NCBI GenBank assembly: GCA_002348905.1
Contig: DEBW01000038.1
Coordinates: 1 to 5,304, forward strand
Length of the DNA stretch: 5,304 nt
Reading direction: 5' to 3'
Source: Ruminococcus flavefaciens
GTDB taxonomy: Bacteria > Bacillota > Clostridia > Oscillospirales > Ruminococcaceae
Shown here: piece after piece, positions 1 through 5,269 of the stretch
How the letters are laid out: every line of letters begins with the position of its first letter
How positions within the stretch are numbered: the stretch's first letter is position 1
Notes under the pieces: generated by a model
What the model was told of the DNA's origin: nothing
Seen by the model: only the letters and a program-made list of their open reading frames with translations
Database searches by the model: none
Program-made: the position numbers and the translations under genes

Positions 1-992
1 ATACCAGCAGGCTGTGGAGCAGGTATTTCATTAACAACAGGCTGCGGTGCAGGCTGAGCTGCTGGCTGTGCAGGAGCTTCCTGACCAAAGAGCTGATTTG
101 CGATAAGATCCCACTCGCTTACATTGCCGTTGTTTGCGCCGGCAGGCTGCTGAACAGGAGCAGGCTGAACAGGAGCAGGAGCAGGCTGTACATAAGGATT
201 TGCAGCCGGTGCGCTGTTTTGCTCTGTCTTGTCGATAGAGAACATATTTAATATGTCGTTATCAGTTATAGGCGGTGACTGTACAGATGCAGGCTGAACG
301 GGAGCAGGCTGAACAGGTGCAGGAGCAGGCTGTGCATAAGGATTTGCAGCCGGTGCAGGCTGCTGGAAGCCGAGGTTGTTCTGCATTGCGTTGAGGGCTG
401 CATCAACATCGTCAACAACAGGAGGGACTGGCTGCTGGAATGCCGGCTGAGCGGGTTCTTCCGGCTTGTTTACAGCGAACTGAGCGAGGAAATCTTCAGC
501 CTGCTGAGCAGCGGACTTCTCTGGTGTTTCCTCTACAGGAGGCTTTTCGATAGAGAACTGAGCGAGGTCGTTGTCGATAGCCACGCCTGTTCCAGGTATT
601 GTTTTTACCGGAGCTTCCGGCTGAGCCTGTTTTACAGGTGTTGGCTTTACAGTAACAGGCTTCGGAGCTTCAACAGGACGTACCTTCGTTGGCTTTGCTG
701 TTGTGTTGCCGAGAGGAACGATGCCTTCGTCCTCGATGCCCTTCTTTGCTCTGAGCTTTTCTTCCTTCAGGAGCGCCTTCATCTCCTTCTGGTCAGAGCG
801 TATCATTTCTTTAGCGATCTTTGCTTTACATTTGTCACAGGTGATCTCGCCAAGGTCGGTCATAATACCGCCTCTGCGGAAGCGAGTAACGTTTTCTGAT
901 TTCAGAAGGTTTATACCGCATCCTGTCTTCTTGTCGTTAAATGTGCCGTGTACTTCGTCGTTGAAAGAAGTAGTTACGAGCCTGATATCCAT
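1..992 (-). CDS. Unrecognised protein with Cys-containing head and Ala/Pro/Gln-rich disordered region (3' end outside window)
   Basis: I do not recognise this gene. It reads on the minus strand from ATG at 992 and stays open to the window edge, giving 330 residues of an incomplete protein. Residues 1-95 look folded: H15, C25 and a C52-x-x-C55 pair could bind a metal, and a charged, probably helical stretch follows at about 56-88. From about residue 97 on the chain is low-complexity Pro/Ala/Gln/Val and almost certainly disordered. A short acidic-hydrophobic motif recurs within it, at residues 139-150, 166-176 and 244-255, with a weaker relative near 293-302. There is no signal peptide or membrane segment in the visible part, so it is probably cytoplasmic. 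The start is chosen because GGAG (999-1002 on the plus strand) sits six bases upstream. An in-frame ATG at 1097 would add 35 residues but has no ribosome binding site and lies within hairpin-forming sequence. The reading frame is supported by protein-level repeats. Function unknown; a scaffold or adaptor role is only a guess. Confidence 0.85.
   Translation of the reverse strand, partial: MDIRLVTTSFNDEVHGTFNDKKTGCGINLLKSENVTRFRRGGIMTDLGEITCDKCKAKIAKEMIRSDQKEMKALLKEEKLRAKKGIEDEGIVPLGNTTAKPTKVRPVEAPKPVTVKPTPVKQAQPEAPVKTIPGTGVAIDNDLAQFSIEKPPVEETPEKSAAQQAEDFLAQFAVNKPEEPAQPAFQQPVPPVVDDVDAALNAMQNNLGFQQPAPAANPYAQPAPAPVQPAPVQPASVQSPPITDNDILNMFSIDKTEQNSAPAANPYVQPAPAPVQPAPVQQPAGANNGNVSEWDLIANQLFGQEAPAQPAAQPAPQPVVNEIPAPQPAG
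151..212. repeat. 62-bp direct repeat, copy 1 (inside the minus-strand CDS)
   Basis: This 62-base segment matches 295-356 with three mismatches by eye. The copies are 144 bases (48 codons) apart and in the same frame. It encodes residues 261-281 of the minus-strand protein, a segment built from NPY-V-QPAPAP and PVQPAPVQ. It is most simply an internal duplication within the disordered region. Confidence 0.9.
295..356. repeat. 62-bp direct repeat, copy 2 (inside the minus-strand CDS)
   Basis: Partner of the repeat at 151-212. It encodes residues 213-233 of the minus-strand protein, with NPY-A-QPAPAP in place of NPY-V-QPAPAP. The similarity stops abruptly at both ends, so the duplicated unit is close to 62 bases. 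The copies are so alike that either the duplication is recent or they are kept alike by recombination. Confidence 0.9.
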
Positions 993-1163
993 AACATTCT
1001 CCAATCTTGCGGAAAACCGCAGATTCGCTTTTCGGCAGCGAACAGCCGAATTATTTGACCGGACTGCATCGGTCCCCAAAACGCTCCGGTCGATCATCAG
1101 GCAGCTTTTTCGAGATAAAAGAAAGAGCGGTGAACTGCCTTAGGACGCAAAGCGATACCATAC
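993..1163 (-). promoter_or_regulatory. Structured 5' leader of the minus-strand gene
   Basis: About 170 bases separate the predicted transcription start from the ATG at 992, and they are rich in inverted repeats. Seen by eye: 1009-1012 with 1017-1020 (GCGG/CCGC, four-base loop, just above the ribosome binding site); 1031-1036 with 1045-1050 (TTCGGC/GCCGAA); 1057-1061 with 1070-1074; 1099-1104 with 1135-1140 (AGGCAG/CTGCCT). The segment 1057-1062 can instead pair with 1086-1091 (GACCGG/CCGGTC), so two pairings exclude each other. I cannot match it to a known riboswitch or ribosomal-protein leader. Part of it is also an open reading frame continuous with the CDS, so coding use is not excluded. 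Confidence 0.45.
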
Positions 1164-1169
1164 AAATAT

Positions 1170-1198
1170 ATTATACATTATAGGACAAAAAAAATCAA
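1170..1198 (-). promoter_or_regulatory. Sigma-A type promoter for the minus-strand gene
   Basis: On the minus strand a -35 box TTGATT (1193-1198) is followed after exactly 17 bases by a consensus -10 box TATAAT (1170-1175). A T-tract fills much of the spacer. A second TATAAT lies inside the spacer (1177-1182) but has no -35 at proper distance. Predicted transcription start is near 1163. Confidence 0.7.
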
Positions 1199-1253
1199 CA
1201 GTTTCTTAAAAAATAACGTGCAAAATTATACTAAAAATTAAATTTTCAGCGTA

Positions 1254-1270
1254 AATAACAAATTGTTATT
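1254..1270. promoter_or_regulatory. Perfect 8-bp inverted repeat, possible operator
   Basis: AATAACAA (1254-1261) and TTGTTATT (1263-1270) are exact reverse complements around a single A. The site ends seven bases before the -35 box of the upstream plus-strand promoter and lies about 55 bases behind the minus-strand promoter. A dimeric regulator acting on both directions is a reasonable inference; no regulator is encoded in the window. AT-rich DNA produces such palindromes by chance more often than balanced DNA. Confidence 0.4.
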
Positions 1271-1277
1271 GATTTTT

Positions 1278-1306
1278 TTGTCAAAATCTTCCTTTTAAGT
1301 TATAAA
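1278..1306 (+). promoter_or_regulatory. Possible distal promoter P1 of the glycosyltransferase operon
   Basis: TTGTCA (1278-1283) and TATAAA (1301-1306) are separated by 17 bases, each one base from consensus. Transcription from here would start near 1313 and give a leader of about 220 bases with no evident gene or known riboswitch. Confidence 0.5.
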
Positions 1307-1438
1307 GAAATGAGAAGTTTATACATTTTAACACAAAACAAAAATGCTTTTAATCGTTAAATAAAAATACTATAAAACACGGTTTCTGTGGATTTGAAAA
1401 AATATATGTGAAAATTTACGAAATTAATGATTTAGCTA

Positions 1439-1467
1439 TTGCAGTATCTTTCGGTTTGTAGTATAAT
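1439..1467 (+). promoter_or_regulatory. Proximal promoter P2 of the glycosyltransferase operon
   Basis: A consensus -10 TATAAT (1462-1467) lies 17 bases after a weak -35 TTGCAG (1439-1444). Start would be near 1474, leaving a leader of about 58 bases. That leader carries a small hairpin, CATCG (1494-1498) with CGATG (1504-1508), optionally closed by GACA/TGTC (1492-1495 and 1513-1516), directly ahead of the AGGAGG site at 1520-1525. Confidence 0.55.
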
Positions 1468-1531
1468 TAATAGTGTATTTATTATTTCAGAGACATCGCC
1501 GGACGATGCCGCTGTCAACAGGAGGTAACTC

Positions 1532-2500
1532 ATGAAACTCGTTTCTGTTGTTGTGCCATGTTACAACGAAGAAGAAGTGCTCCCAATGTTCTACGATGAA
1601 ATTACTAAAGTCACTGACGGTATGACTAAGGAACACCCTGAGCTTGAGTTTGAATTTCTCTTTATCAACGACGGTTCTAAAGACCGTACCCTTGAGATAT
1701 TCAGAGAGCTCGCAGATAAGGATAAACGTGTAAGATATATTTCTTTTTCAAGAAATTTCGGTAAGGAATCCGGTATGTACGCCGGTCTTAAAAACGCAAA
1801 GGGCGATTACGTTGTCGTTATGGACGCTGATCTCCAGCATCCGCCGGCTTTCCTGCCGCAGATGTACAACTATGTCAAGGACGGCGAATTTGACTGCGCT
1901 ACTACAAGACGTACAAGCCGTACCGGTGAATCAAAGGTGCGCTCATGGTTCGCAAGACTGTTCTATAAGATAATGAACAAGATCTCTCAGACTGAGATAG
2001 TTGACGGCGCACAGGATTTCCGCTTCATGACAAGACAAATGGTCGATGCCATACTCGAAATGTCTGAGTATAACCGCTTCTCAAAGGGTATATTCAGCTG
2101 GGTAGGTTTCAGAGTGCAGTATATGCCTTATGAAAATGTTGAGCGTCCTGCCGGTACAACTTCATGGTCTTTCTGGGGACTCTTCAAGTACTCTCTCGAA
2201 GGTATCATGGCTTTCTCTACTGCACCTCTCGCATTTTCGATATTCCTTGCGATATTATGTGCAGTTATATCTGTACCGCTTTACCTGCTTGCAATAGTTG
2301 CCGCTATACTTGAATGGGCTGCTGCAACATTCCTTGCAGTTACCGGCTCTGTATTCCTCGTAGGCGCTATGATACTCCTCAGCATCGGCATACTCGGTAT
2401 GTACCTCGGAAAGACATATATGGAAGTAAAGAAACGTCCGATATATATTGCCGGTGAAACTGATGAATCCTACCGCAAGAGCAAAACTGACAAAAAGTAA
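1532..2500 (+). CDS. Membrane-anchored family-2 glycosyltransferase (GtrB/DPM1-like)
   Basis: This is a GT-A fold glycosyltransferase of family GT2, of the type that moves a sugar from a nucleotide donor to a polyprenyl phosphate at the inner face of the membrane. Seen in the protein: the nucleotide-binding start VVVPCYNEEE (residues 6-15), FINDGSKDRT (44-53), SFSRNFGKESG (71-81), and the metal-binding DAD at 98-100 inside MDADLQHPP. A QDF segment follows in the middle of the chain. Two hydrophobic segments at about 225-260 and 264-292 form the C-terminal membrane anchor, and a charged tail ends the protein. The length, 322 residues, is normal for GtrB/CsbB/YkcC-type proteins. The start is set by AGGAGG six bases upstream. 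The sugar and acceptor cannot be read from sequence. A GtrA flippase, often the partner, is not in the window; instead a WG-repeat membrane protein follows after 28 bases. Confidence 0.93.
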   Translation: MKLVSVVVPCYNEEEVLPMFYDEITKVTDGMTKEHPELEFEFLFINDGSKDRTLEIFRELADKDKRVRYISFSRNFGKESGMYAGLKNAKGDYVVVMDADLQHPPAFLPQMYNYVKDGEFDCATTRRTSRTGESKVRSWFARLFYKIMNKISQTEIVDGAQDFRFMTRQMVDAILEMSEYNRFSKGIFSWVGFRVQYMPYENVERPAGTTSWSFWGLFKYSLEGIMAFSTAPLAFSIFLAILCAVISVPLYLLAIVAAILEWAAATFLAVTGSVFLVGAMILLSIGILGMYLGKTYMEVKKRPIYIAGETDESYRKSKTDKK

Positions 2501-2514
2501 GTCTTTCCTGATAT

Positions 2515-2531
2515 AAAGGTGGCTTGTATTG
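2515..2531 (+). promoter_or_regulatory. Ribosome binding site that fixes a TTG start
   Basis: AAAGGTGG (2515-2522) lies six bases before TTG (2529-2531). Upstream in this frame there is a stop (TAA at 2514-2516) and no other start codon, so TTG is the only plausible initiation codon and implies lowered translation relative to the neighbours. Confidence 0.75.
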
Positions 2532-3599
2532 AATAAGCACGTTAGACTTGCTGCTACTCTGCTGTTTGTAGTATTTATAATACTTGCGGCTGCTATAACC
2601 CGTTTCTACATAAATGTTCCGGAAAAAAGCACAAGTACCGTCGGACAGACTGATATCGTCAAAAAGCTCGAAAGCGATACGGACGGCAACTGGATGTTCT
2701 ATGACGGAAAGGGCAGATACGGTATCGTTGACAGCGAAGACCGCATAATCGTTTCTCCGGAATGGTACGATATACAGTTTCCACGAAACGGAAAATGCAT
2801 CGCAGCAAAAGGCAGCGGATTCAACGCAGTATACGGCTGCATCGACTATGAAGGCAATATCATAGTCCCGTTTATATATAAAAAGATCGAGCGTCAGGAA
2901 CTAAGGGATAACAATTACTTTATCGCCGAAAGTCTGACGGACGGCTCTTTTGTGCTGTATGACGAAAACTTCCTGCCATGTTTCCGCAAGACATGGGATA
3001 AATGCGAAGTTCAGGGAGACGAACTGATATTTACGGACAGTTATGGCTCTTATACCTATACAGCTACAAATTACGGTCTGCTTTTTACAAGGGCGGCTGT
3101 TGAGGGTGAGATGATGGATCAGCCCTACAGCCTCAACATATCAAGCAAGGTGCTCCTTTCAAAGCTTGATGTGCCTATGATAGAGAGCATGATATCAAAT
3201 ACTGAAAAATATATCGAATATGCTTTCAGCGGAGAAGATGAACTGCTTTCGGAGATAACCGCCGGCAGCCGTTCAGATTTTGAGAAGCTTTTCCCCGATG
3301 ACCACAGGCTTATATCAAAAAAGCTGCGTGGCATAACTGAACTGCATATTTATTCCATAAGATCACAAAATGAACAGCCGTGCTTTCAGGCTGCCTTCTC
3401 TGCTGATATAGAGTTTGAATATCCCGATGAAAACGGCACAGCAAAGACTGCCGGCGGAATATACAAGGCAGCGGTCGATTTTACCGGCAGTTCAGAAAAT
3501 AACCTCAGAGCAGTTTCAGCCGGATTTGAAGAAAATGCTCCGGTGATACCAAAACCGGAGAAAAAACCGGAAGAAGCAAAAGCTGCTCCCGCAAACTAA
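2529..3599 (+). CDS. Membrane-anchored WG-repeat protein
   Basis: A 356-residue protein with a TTG start. Residues 7-28 form one uncleaved-looking membrane segment after a short basic N-terminus, with no lipobox cysteine, so the bulk probably faces outside. Two WG-type beta repeats are visible: about 62-83 (YGIVD..RIIVSPEWYD) and about 101-121 (YGCID..NIIVPFIYKK), with a decayed third at about 130-165. The family pattern is YG-hydrophobic-hydrophobic-D, a short turn, then a hydrophobic strand and P-x-x-Y. Residues from about 195 to 330 are a different, unrecognised alpha/beta domain, and the end is a Lys/Pro/Glu/Ala-rich tail. WG repeats occur in many secreted bacterial proteins without a common enzymatic role; binding is usually assumed. 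The gene follows the glycosyltransferase after 28 bases and precedes purE by 37, so it is probably co-transcribed. A link to envelope glycan made by the glycosyltransferase is inference. Confidence 0.85.
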   Translation: MNKHVRLAATLLFVVFIILAAAITRFYINVPEKSTSTVGQTDIVKKLESDTDGNWMFYDGKGRYGIVDSEDRIIVSPEWYDIQFPRNGKCIAAKGSGFNAVYGCIDYEGNIIVPFIYKKIERQELRDNNYFIAESLTDGSFVLYDENFLPCFRKTWDKCEVQGDELIFTDSYGSYTYTATNYGLLFTRAAVEGEMMDQPYSLNISSKVLLSKLDVPMIESMISNTEKYIEYAFSGEDELLSEITAGSRSDFEKLFPDDHRLISKKLRGITELHIYSIRSQNEQPCFQAAFSADIEFEYPDENGTAKTAGGIYKAAVDFTGSSENNLRAVSAGFEENAPVIPKPEKKPEEAKAAPAN

Positions 3600-3636
3600 C
3601 AAATTTAGCCGGTGTACGGCAGAACGGAGAATAGAA

Positions 3637-4137
3637 ATGTCTAAAAAAGTTGCAGTTATCATGGGAAGCGACAGCGATTTCCCAGTTGTAAAATCAGCAC
3701 TTACAGAGCTTAAAAAGTATGGCGTAGAGTTCGAGTGCAGAGTAATGAGCGCTCACAGAACTCCTGCTGAGGCTGCTGAGTTCGCTTCAAACGCTAAGGC
3801 TAACGGCTTCGGAGCTATAATTTGCGCTGCCGGCATGGCTGCTCACCTTGCTGGTGTAGTTGCCGGTCATACCACTCTGCCTGTTATCGGTATCCCTATG
3901 AAGTCGAAGGCTCTTGAAGGCGTTGACGCTCTTCTCGCTACAGTTATGATGCCTCCGGGAGTACCTGTTGCTACTGTTGGTATCGACGGCGCTAAGAATG
4001 CGGCTGTACTCGCTGTACAGATGCTCGCTATAGCTGATGATGAGCTTGCTGAGAAACTCGCTGCTGAGAAAAAGGCAATGGCTGACGGCGTTATCGCCAA
4101 GGACAAGGCTCTTCAGGAGCAGATAGCTGCACTTTAA
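3637..4137 (+). CDS. purE: N5-carboxyaminoimidazole ribonucleotide mutase (class I PurE)
   Basis: PurE converts N5-CAIR to CAIR in de novo IMP synthesis and acts as a cytoplasmic octamer. The sequence shows the phosphate-binding GSDSD (residues 10-14) and the catalytic SAHRTP (38-43, with H40). It also has AGMAAHLAGVVA (65-76), the MPPGVPVATV loop and the NAAVLAVQML helix. AHR rather than AHK marks the bacterial class I mutase and not the class II AIR carboxylase. The loop has HLAG where E. coli and Thermotoga enzymes have HLPG, a variant I believe occurs in other Firmicutes. The length, 166 residues, is typical, with an Ala/Lys-rich C-terminal helix. GGAG (3626-3629) lies seven bases before the ATG. 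purK is absent here, so N5-CAIR must come from PurK encoded elsewhere or from spontaneous carboxylation. Its stop overlaps the next gene by one base. Confidence 0.97.
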   Translation: MSKKVAVIMGSDSDFPVVKSALTELKKYGVEFECRVMSAHRTPAEAAEFASNAKANGFGAIICAAGMAAHLAGVVAGHTTLPVIGIPMKSKALEGVDALLATVMMPPGVPVATVGIDGAKNAAVLAVQMLAIADDELAEKLAAEKKAMADGVIAKDKALQEQIAAL

Positions 4138-4787
4138 TGAACAACTATAAATACCTTTTATTTGACCTCGACGGTACTCTTACTGATTCGCAGGAAGGCA
4201 TAATCAACTGCGTGAGACACGCTGCTGAAACTATGGGTTTCGATATGCCCGAAAGACCGGAGCGCTTCCTCGGTCCGCCGCTCTACGATTCCTTTGCGGA
4301 ATACTGCGGACTTGATGAGGAACAGGTGCTCGAAGCAGTAAGGATATACCGTGAGAGATATAAAGACATCGGTCTTTTCGAGAACAGAGTCTATGACGGA
4401 GTTGATGAAATGCTTGAACGTCTGAAAAATGACGGAAAAGAGCTTTTCGTTGCTACAAGCAAGCCAGAAGTGTTCGCAGAAAGAATACTTGAAAAGTACG
4501 GACTTGCACATTATTTTCGCTTTATCGGCGGAGCTGACATAAACGGCTCACGCAATGAAAAATGGGAAGTCATCGACTATGTGCTTGAAAAAAACGGCAT
4601 TACTGACAGGTCAGCCGTACTCATGATAGGCGACAGATACAATGATGTCGTCGGCGCTCATAAAACAGGACTTAAATGCCTTGGAGTGCTGTGGGGTTAC
4701 GGTTCGGAAGAAGAACTCTCACAGGCAGGTGCGGACTTCATCGCTGAAACTCCGCAAAAAACTGCTGATATGATTTTGGAGGGATAA
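4137..4787 (+). CDS. HAD-superfamily phosphatase (Gph/nucleotidase-like), coupled to purE
   Basis: A 216-residue HAD hydrolase of the Gph type (phosphoglycolate phosphatase, PpaX and 5'-nucleotidase relatives). Motif I is FDLDGTLTDS with nucleophile D10 and acid D12; motif II is ATSKP (T107/S108); the motif III lysine is K142 in NEKWEVI; motif IV is GDRYND with D166 and D170. The helical cap lies between about 16 and 85. All catalytic residues are present, so it should be active, but the substrate cannot be read from the motifs. The ATG shares one base with the purE stop (TAATG) and there is no ribosome binding site at normal distance, since the nearest AGGAG is about 17 bases away. Translation therefore probably depends on ribosomes finishing purE. 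This tight coupling argues for a purine-related role, perhaps dephosphorylating a nucleotide or a damaged or excess phosphorylated intermediate. Alternatives are phosphoglycolate or pyrophosphate hydrolysis. Confidence 0.92.
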   Translation: MNNYKYLLFDLDGTLTDSQEGIINCVRHAAETMGFDMPERPERFLGPPLYDSFAEYCGLDEEQVLEAVRIYRERYKDIGLFENRVYDGVDEMLERLKNDGKELFVATSKPEVFAERILEKYGLAHYFRFIGGADINGSRNEKWEVIDYVLEKNGITDRSAVLMIGDRYNDVVGAHKTGLKCLGVLWGYGSEEELSQAGADFIAETPQKTADMILEG

Positions 4788-4790
4788 ACT

Positions 4791-5162
4791 ATGTTCGGAA
4801 TCAAACAAACATCCAGTGCTGCCCAAGGTCCACGATTTATCGAAAAGGAAAAACACTTTATCGGCGGCTGCAAGGAAATAGTCATTCTTATTGATATGCA
4901 TACTGAAATACAGTATATGACCACGCCATCCCCGAAGTCTAACTTCCTTATGATGAGGGATGCATTTGGTAAGCCGCTTGTGACAAATAAGTCCTCGTCA
5001 AAACGCTTTTTTGAAAAGGATCGTCAGCTCGTTGCAGGCTGCAAGGAAGTAATGATTTTTGTTGACAGACATACCGGAGTTCAATACATGACCACAACAG
5101 CTCCGAATTCCAGCATTATAATGCTCAAGGACACAGACGGAAATCCGCTGTTTGAAGACTGA
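4791..5162 (+). CDS. Small protein of two tandem ~52-residue domains (resembles DUF6440)
   Basis: A 123-residue protein made almost wholly of one domain repeated. Residues 15-66 and 72-123 align without gaps at an offset of 57, with 24 of 52 positions identical by my count. Conserved pairs include RF-x-EK, GCKE, D-x-HT, QYMTT, P-x-S and D-x-x-G-x-PL. The pattern, a hydrophobic strand, D-x-x-T-G-V-x-Y, then D-x-D-G-x-P, resembles from memory the short DUF6440 family of unknown function; this needs a profile search. The predicted fold is mostly beta strands. There is no signal peptide or membrane segment, so it is probably cytoplasmic. Each copy keeps one Cys in GCKE. GGAGGG (4778-4783), inside the end of the HAD gene, serves the ATG with seven bases of spacing; only three bases separate the two genes. 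Position between purE-HAD and purC suggests co-expression with purine synthesis. Function unknown. Confidence 0.85.
   Translation: MFGIKQTSSAAQGPRFIEKEKHFIGGCKEIVILIDMHTEIQYMTTPSPKSNFLMMRDAFGKPLVTNKSSSKRFFEKDRQLVAGCKEVMIFVDRHTGVQYMTTTAPNSSIIMLKDTDGNPLFED
4833..4988 (+). repeat. Domain copy A of the tandem-domain protein
   Basis: Codes for residues 15-66. The partner unit is 171 bases downstream in the same frame. Copy A has EIQY where copy B has GVQY, so copy A has lost the glycine of the T-G-V turn typical of such units and may be the more diverged copy. Confidence 0.8.
5004..5159 (+). repeat. Domain copy B of the tandem-domain protein
   Basis: Codes for residues 72-123. It ends at the last codon before the stop and keeps the H-T-G-V-Q-Y turn and the D-T-D-G-N-P-L ending. 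Five residues (about 67-71, Ser-rich) link the two units. Confidence 0.8.
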
Positions 5163-5248
5163 TGCACACACATACTCATAATGCTTACAATTTCCGCACT
5201 GATGCGGGATTGCATATAAATCGTCCTGCAATAAAGCAGGTGGATTGA
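5162..5248 (+). CDS. Possible 28-residue ORF coupled to the tandem-domain gene
   Basis: ATG (5162-5164) overlaps the TGA stop of the preceding gene (TGATG) and is followed by 28 codons up to TGA at 5246-5248. The peptide begins MHTHTHNAY and has four His. It ends 21 bases before the purC start. No ribosome binding site of its own is evident, so any translation would be by re-initiation. It may be a leader peptide or simply chance; the low-complexity CACACACA at its start weakens the case. Confidence 0.2.
   Translation: MHTHTHNAYNFRTDAGLHINRPAIKQVD
5192..5240 (+). promoter_or_regulatory. Alternative hairpins ahead of purC
   Basis: Hairpin 1: CCGCA (5194-5198) pairs with TGCGG (5203-5207), extended by a wobble and an A-T pair. 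Hairpin 2: CCTGC (5225-5229) pairs with GCAGG (5236-5240). ATTGCA (5209-5214) can instead pair with TGCAAT (5227-5232), which would break hairpin 2 and also take the last base of the extended hairpin 1. No T-run follows, so these are not intrinsic terminators. They end 13 bases before the purC ribosome binding site. Confidence 0.4.
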
Positions 5249-5269
5249 AAATCAAGGAGGAATTTCAAA

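Larger units (their letters stand above)
1199..1531. other. AT-rich divergent intergenic region
   Basis: No credible gene lies here. The only plus-strand ORF of note (ATG at 1310, 16 codons) has no ribosome binding site. The stretch separates the divergent minus-strand gene and the glycosyltransferase. It contains a palindrome, two promoter-like sequences on the plus strand, and a short hairpin just before the glycosyltransferase ribosome binding site. Composition is far more AT-rich than the flanking genes, as expected for regulatory DNA. Confidence 0.7.

Noticed and set aside
151..356. CRISPR-like repeat array
   Set aside because: Only two near-identical units, in frame with a coding sequence and separated by coding low-complexity DNA; no regular spacers.
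703..1143. Plus-strand 146-codon ORF
   Set aside because: It is antisense to the minus-strand gene and its leader, has a Ser/Phe-rich composition typical of a shadow frame, and lacks a ribosome binding site. The minus strand has a promoter, a GGAG site and repeated protein motifs.
3125..3334. Minus-strand 69-codon ORF in the WG-repeat gene
   Set aside because: Ser-rich shadow with no ribosome binding site, inside a continuous plus-strand gene.
3600..3636. Terminator or riboswitch before purE
   Set aside because: Only a four-base GCCG/CGGC stem is present (3608-3611 with 3617-3620), with no T-run and too little room for an aptamer.
3867..4106. Minus-strand ORF within purE
   Set aside because: Ala/Ser-rich shadow of the strongly conserved purE frame, with no start signals.
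4158..4511. Minus-strand 117-codon ORF within the HAD gene
   Set aside because: Shadow frame; the plus strand has all four HAD motifs and coupling to purE.
4998..5255. Minus-strand 85-codon ORF with a CGNC-type cysteine pair
   Set aside because: It runs antisense across domain copy B of the tandem-domain gene, would need a TTG start and has no ribosome binding site. The cysteines arise from complementing the coding repeat and gap.
5163..5269. Purine, preQ1 or ZTP riboswitch before purC
   Set aside because: CATATAAATC at 5213-5222 recalls the start of a purine aptamer, but the conserved three-way junction segments and loop sequences are missing and the space is too short.
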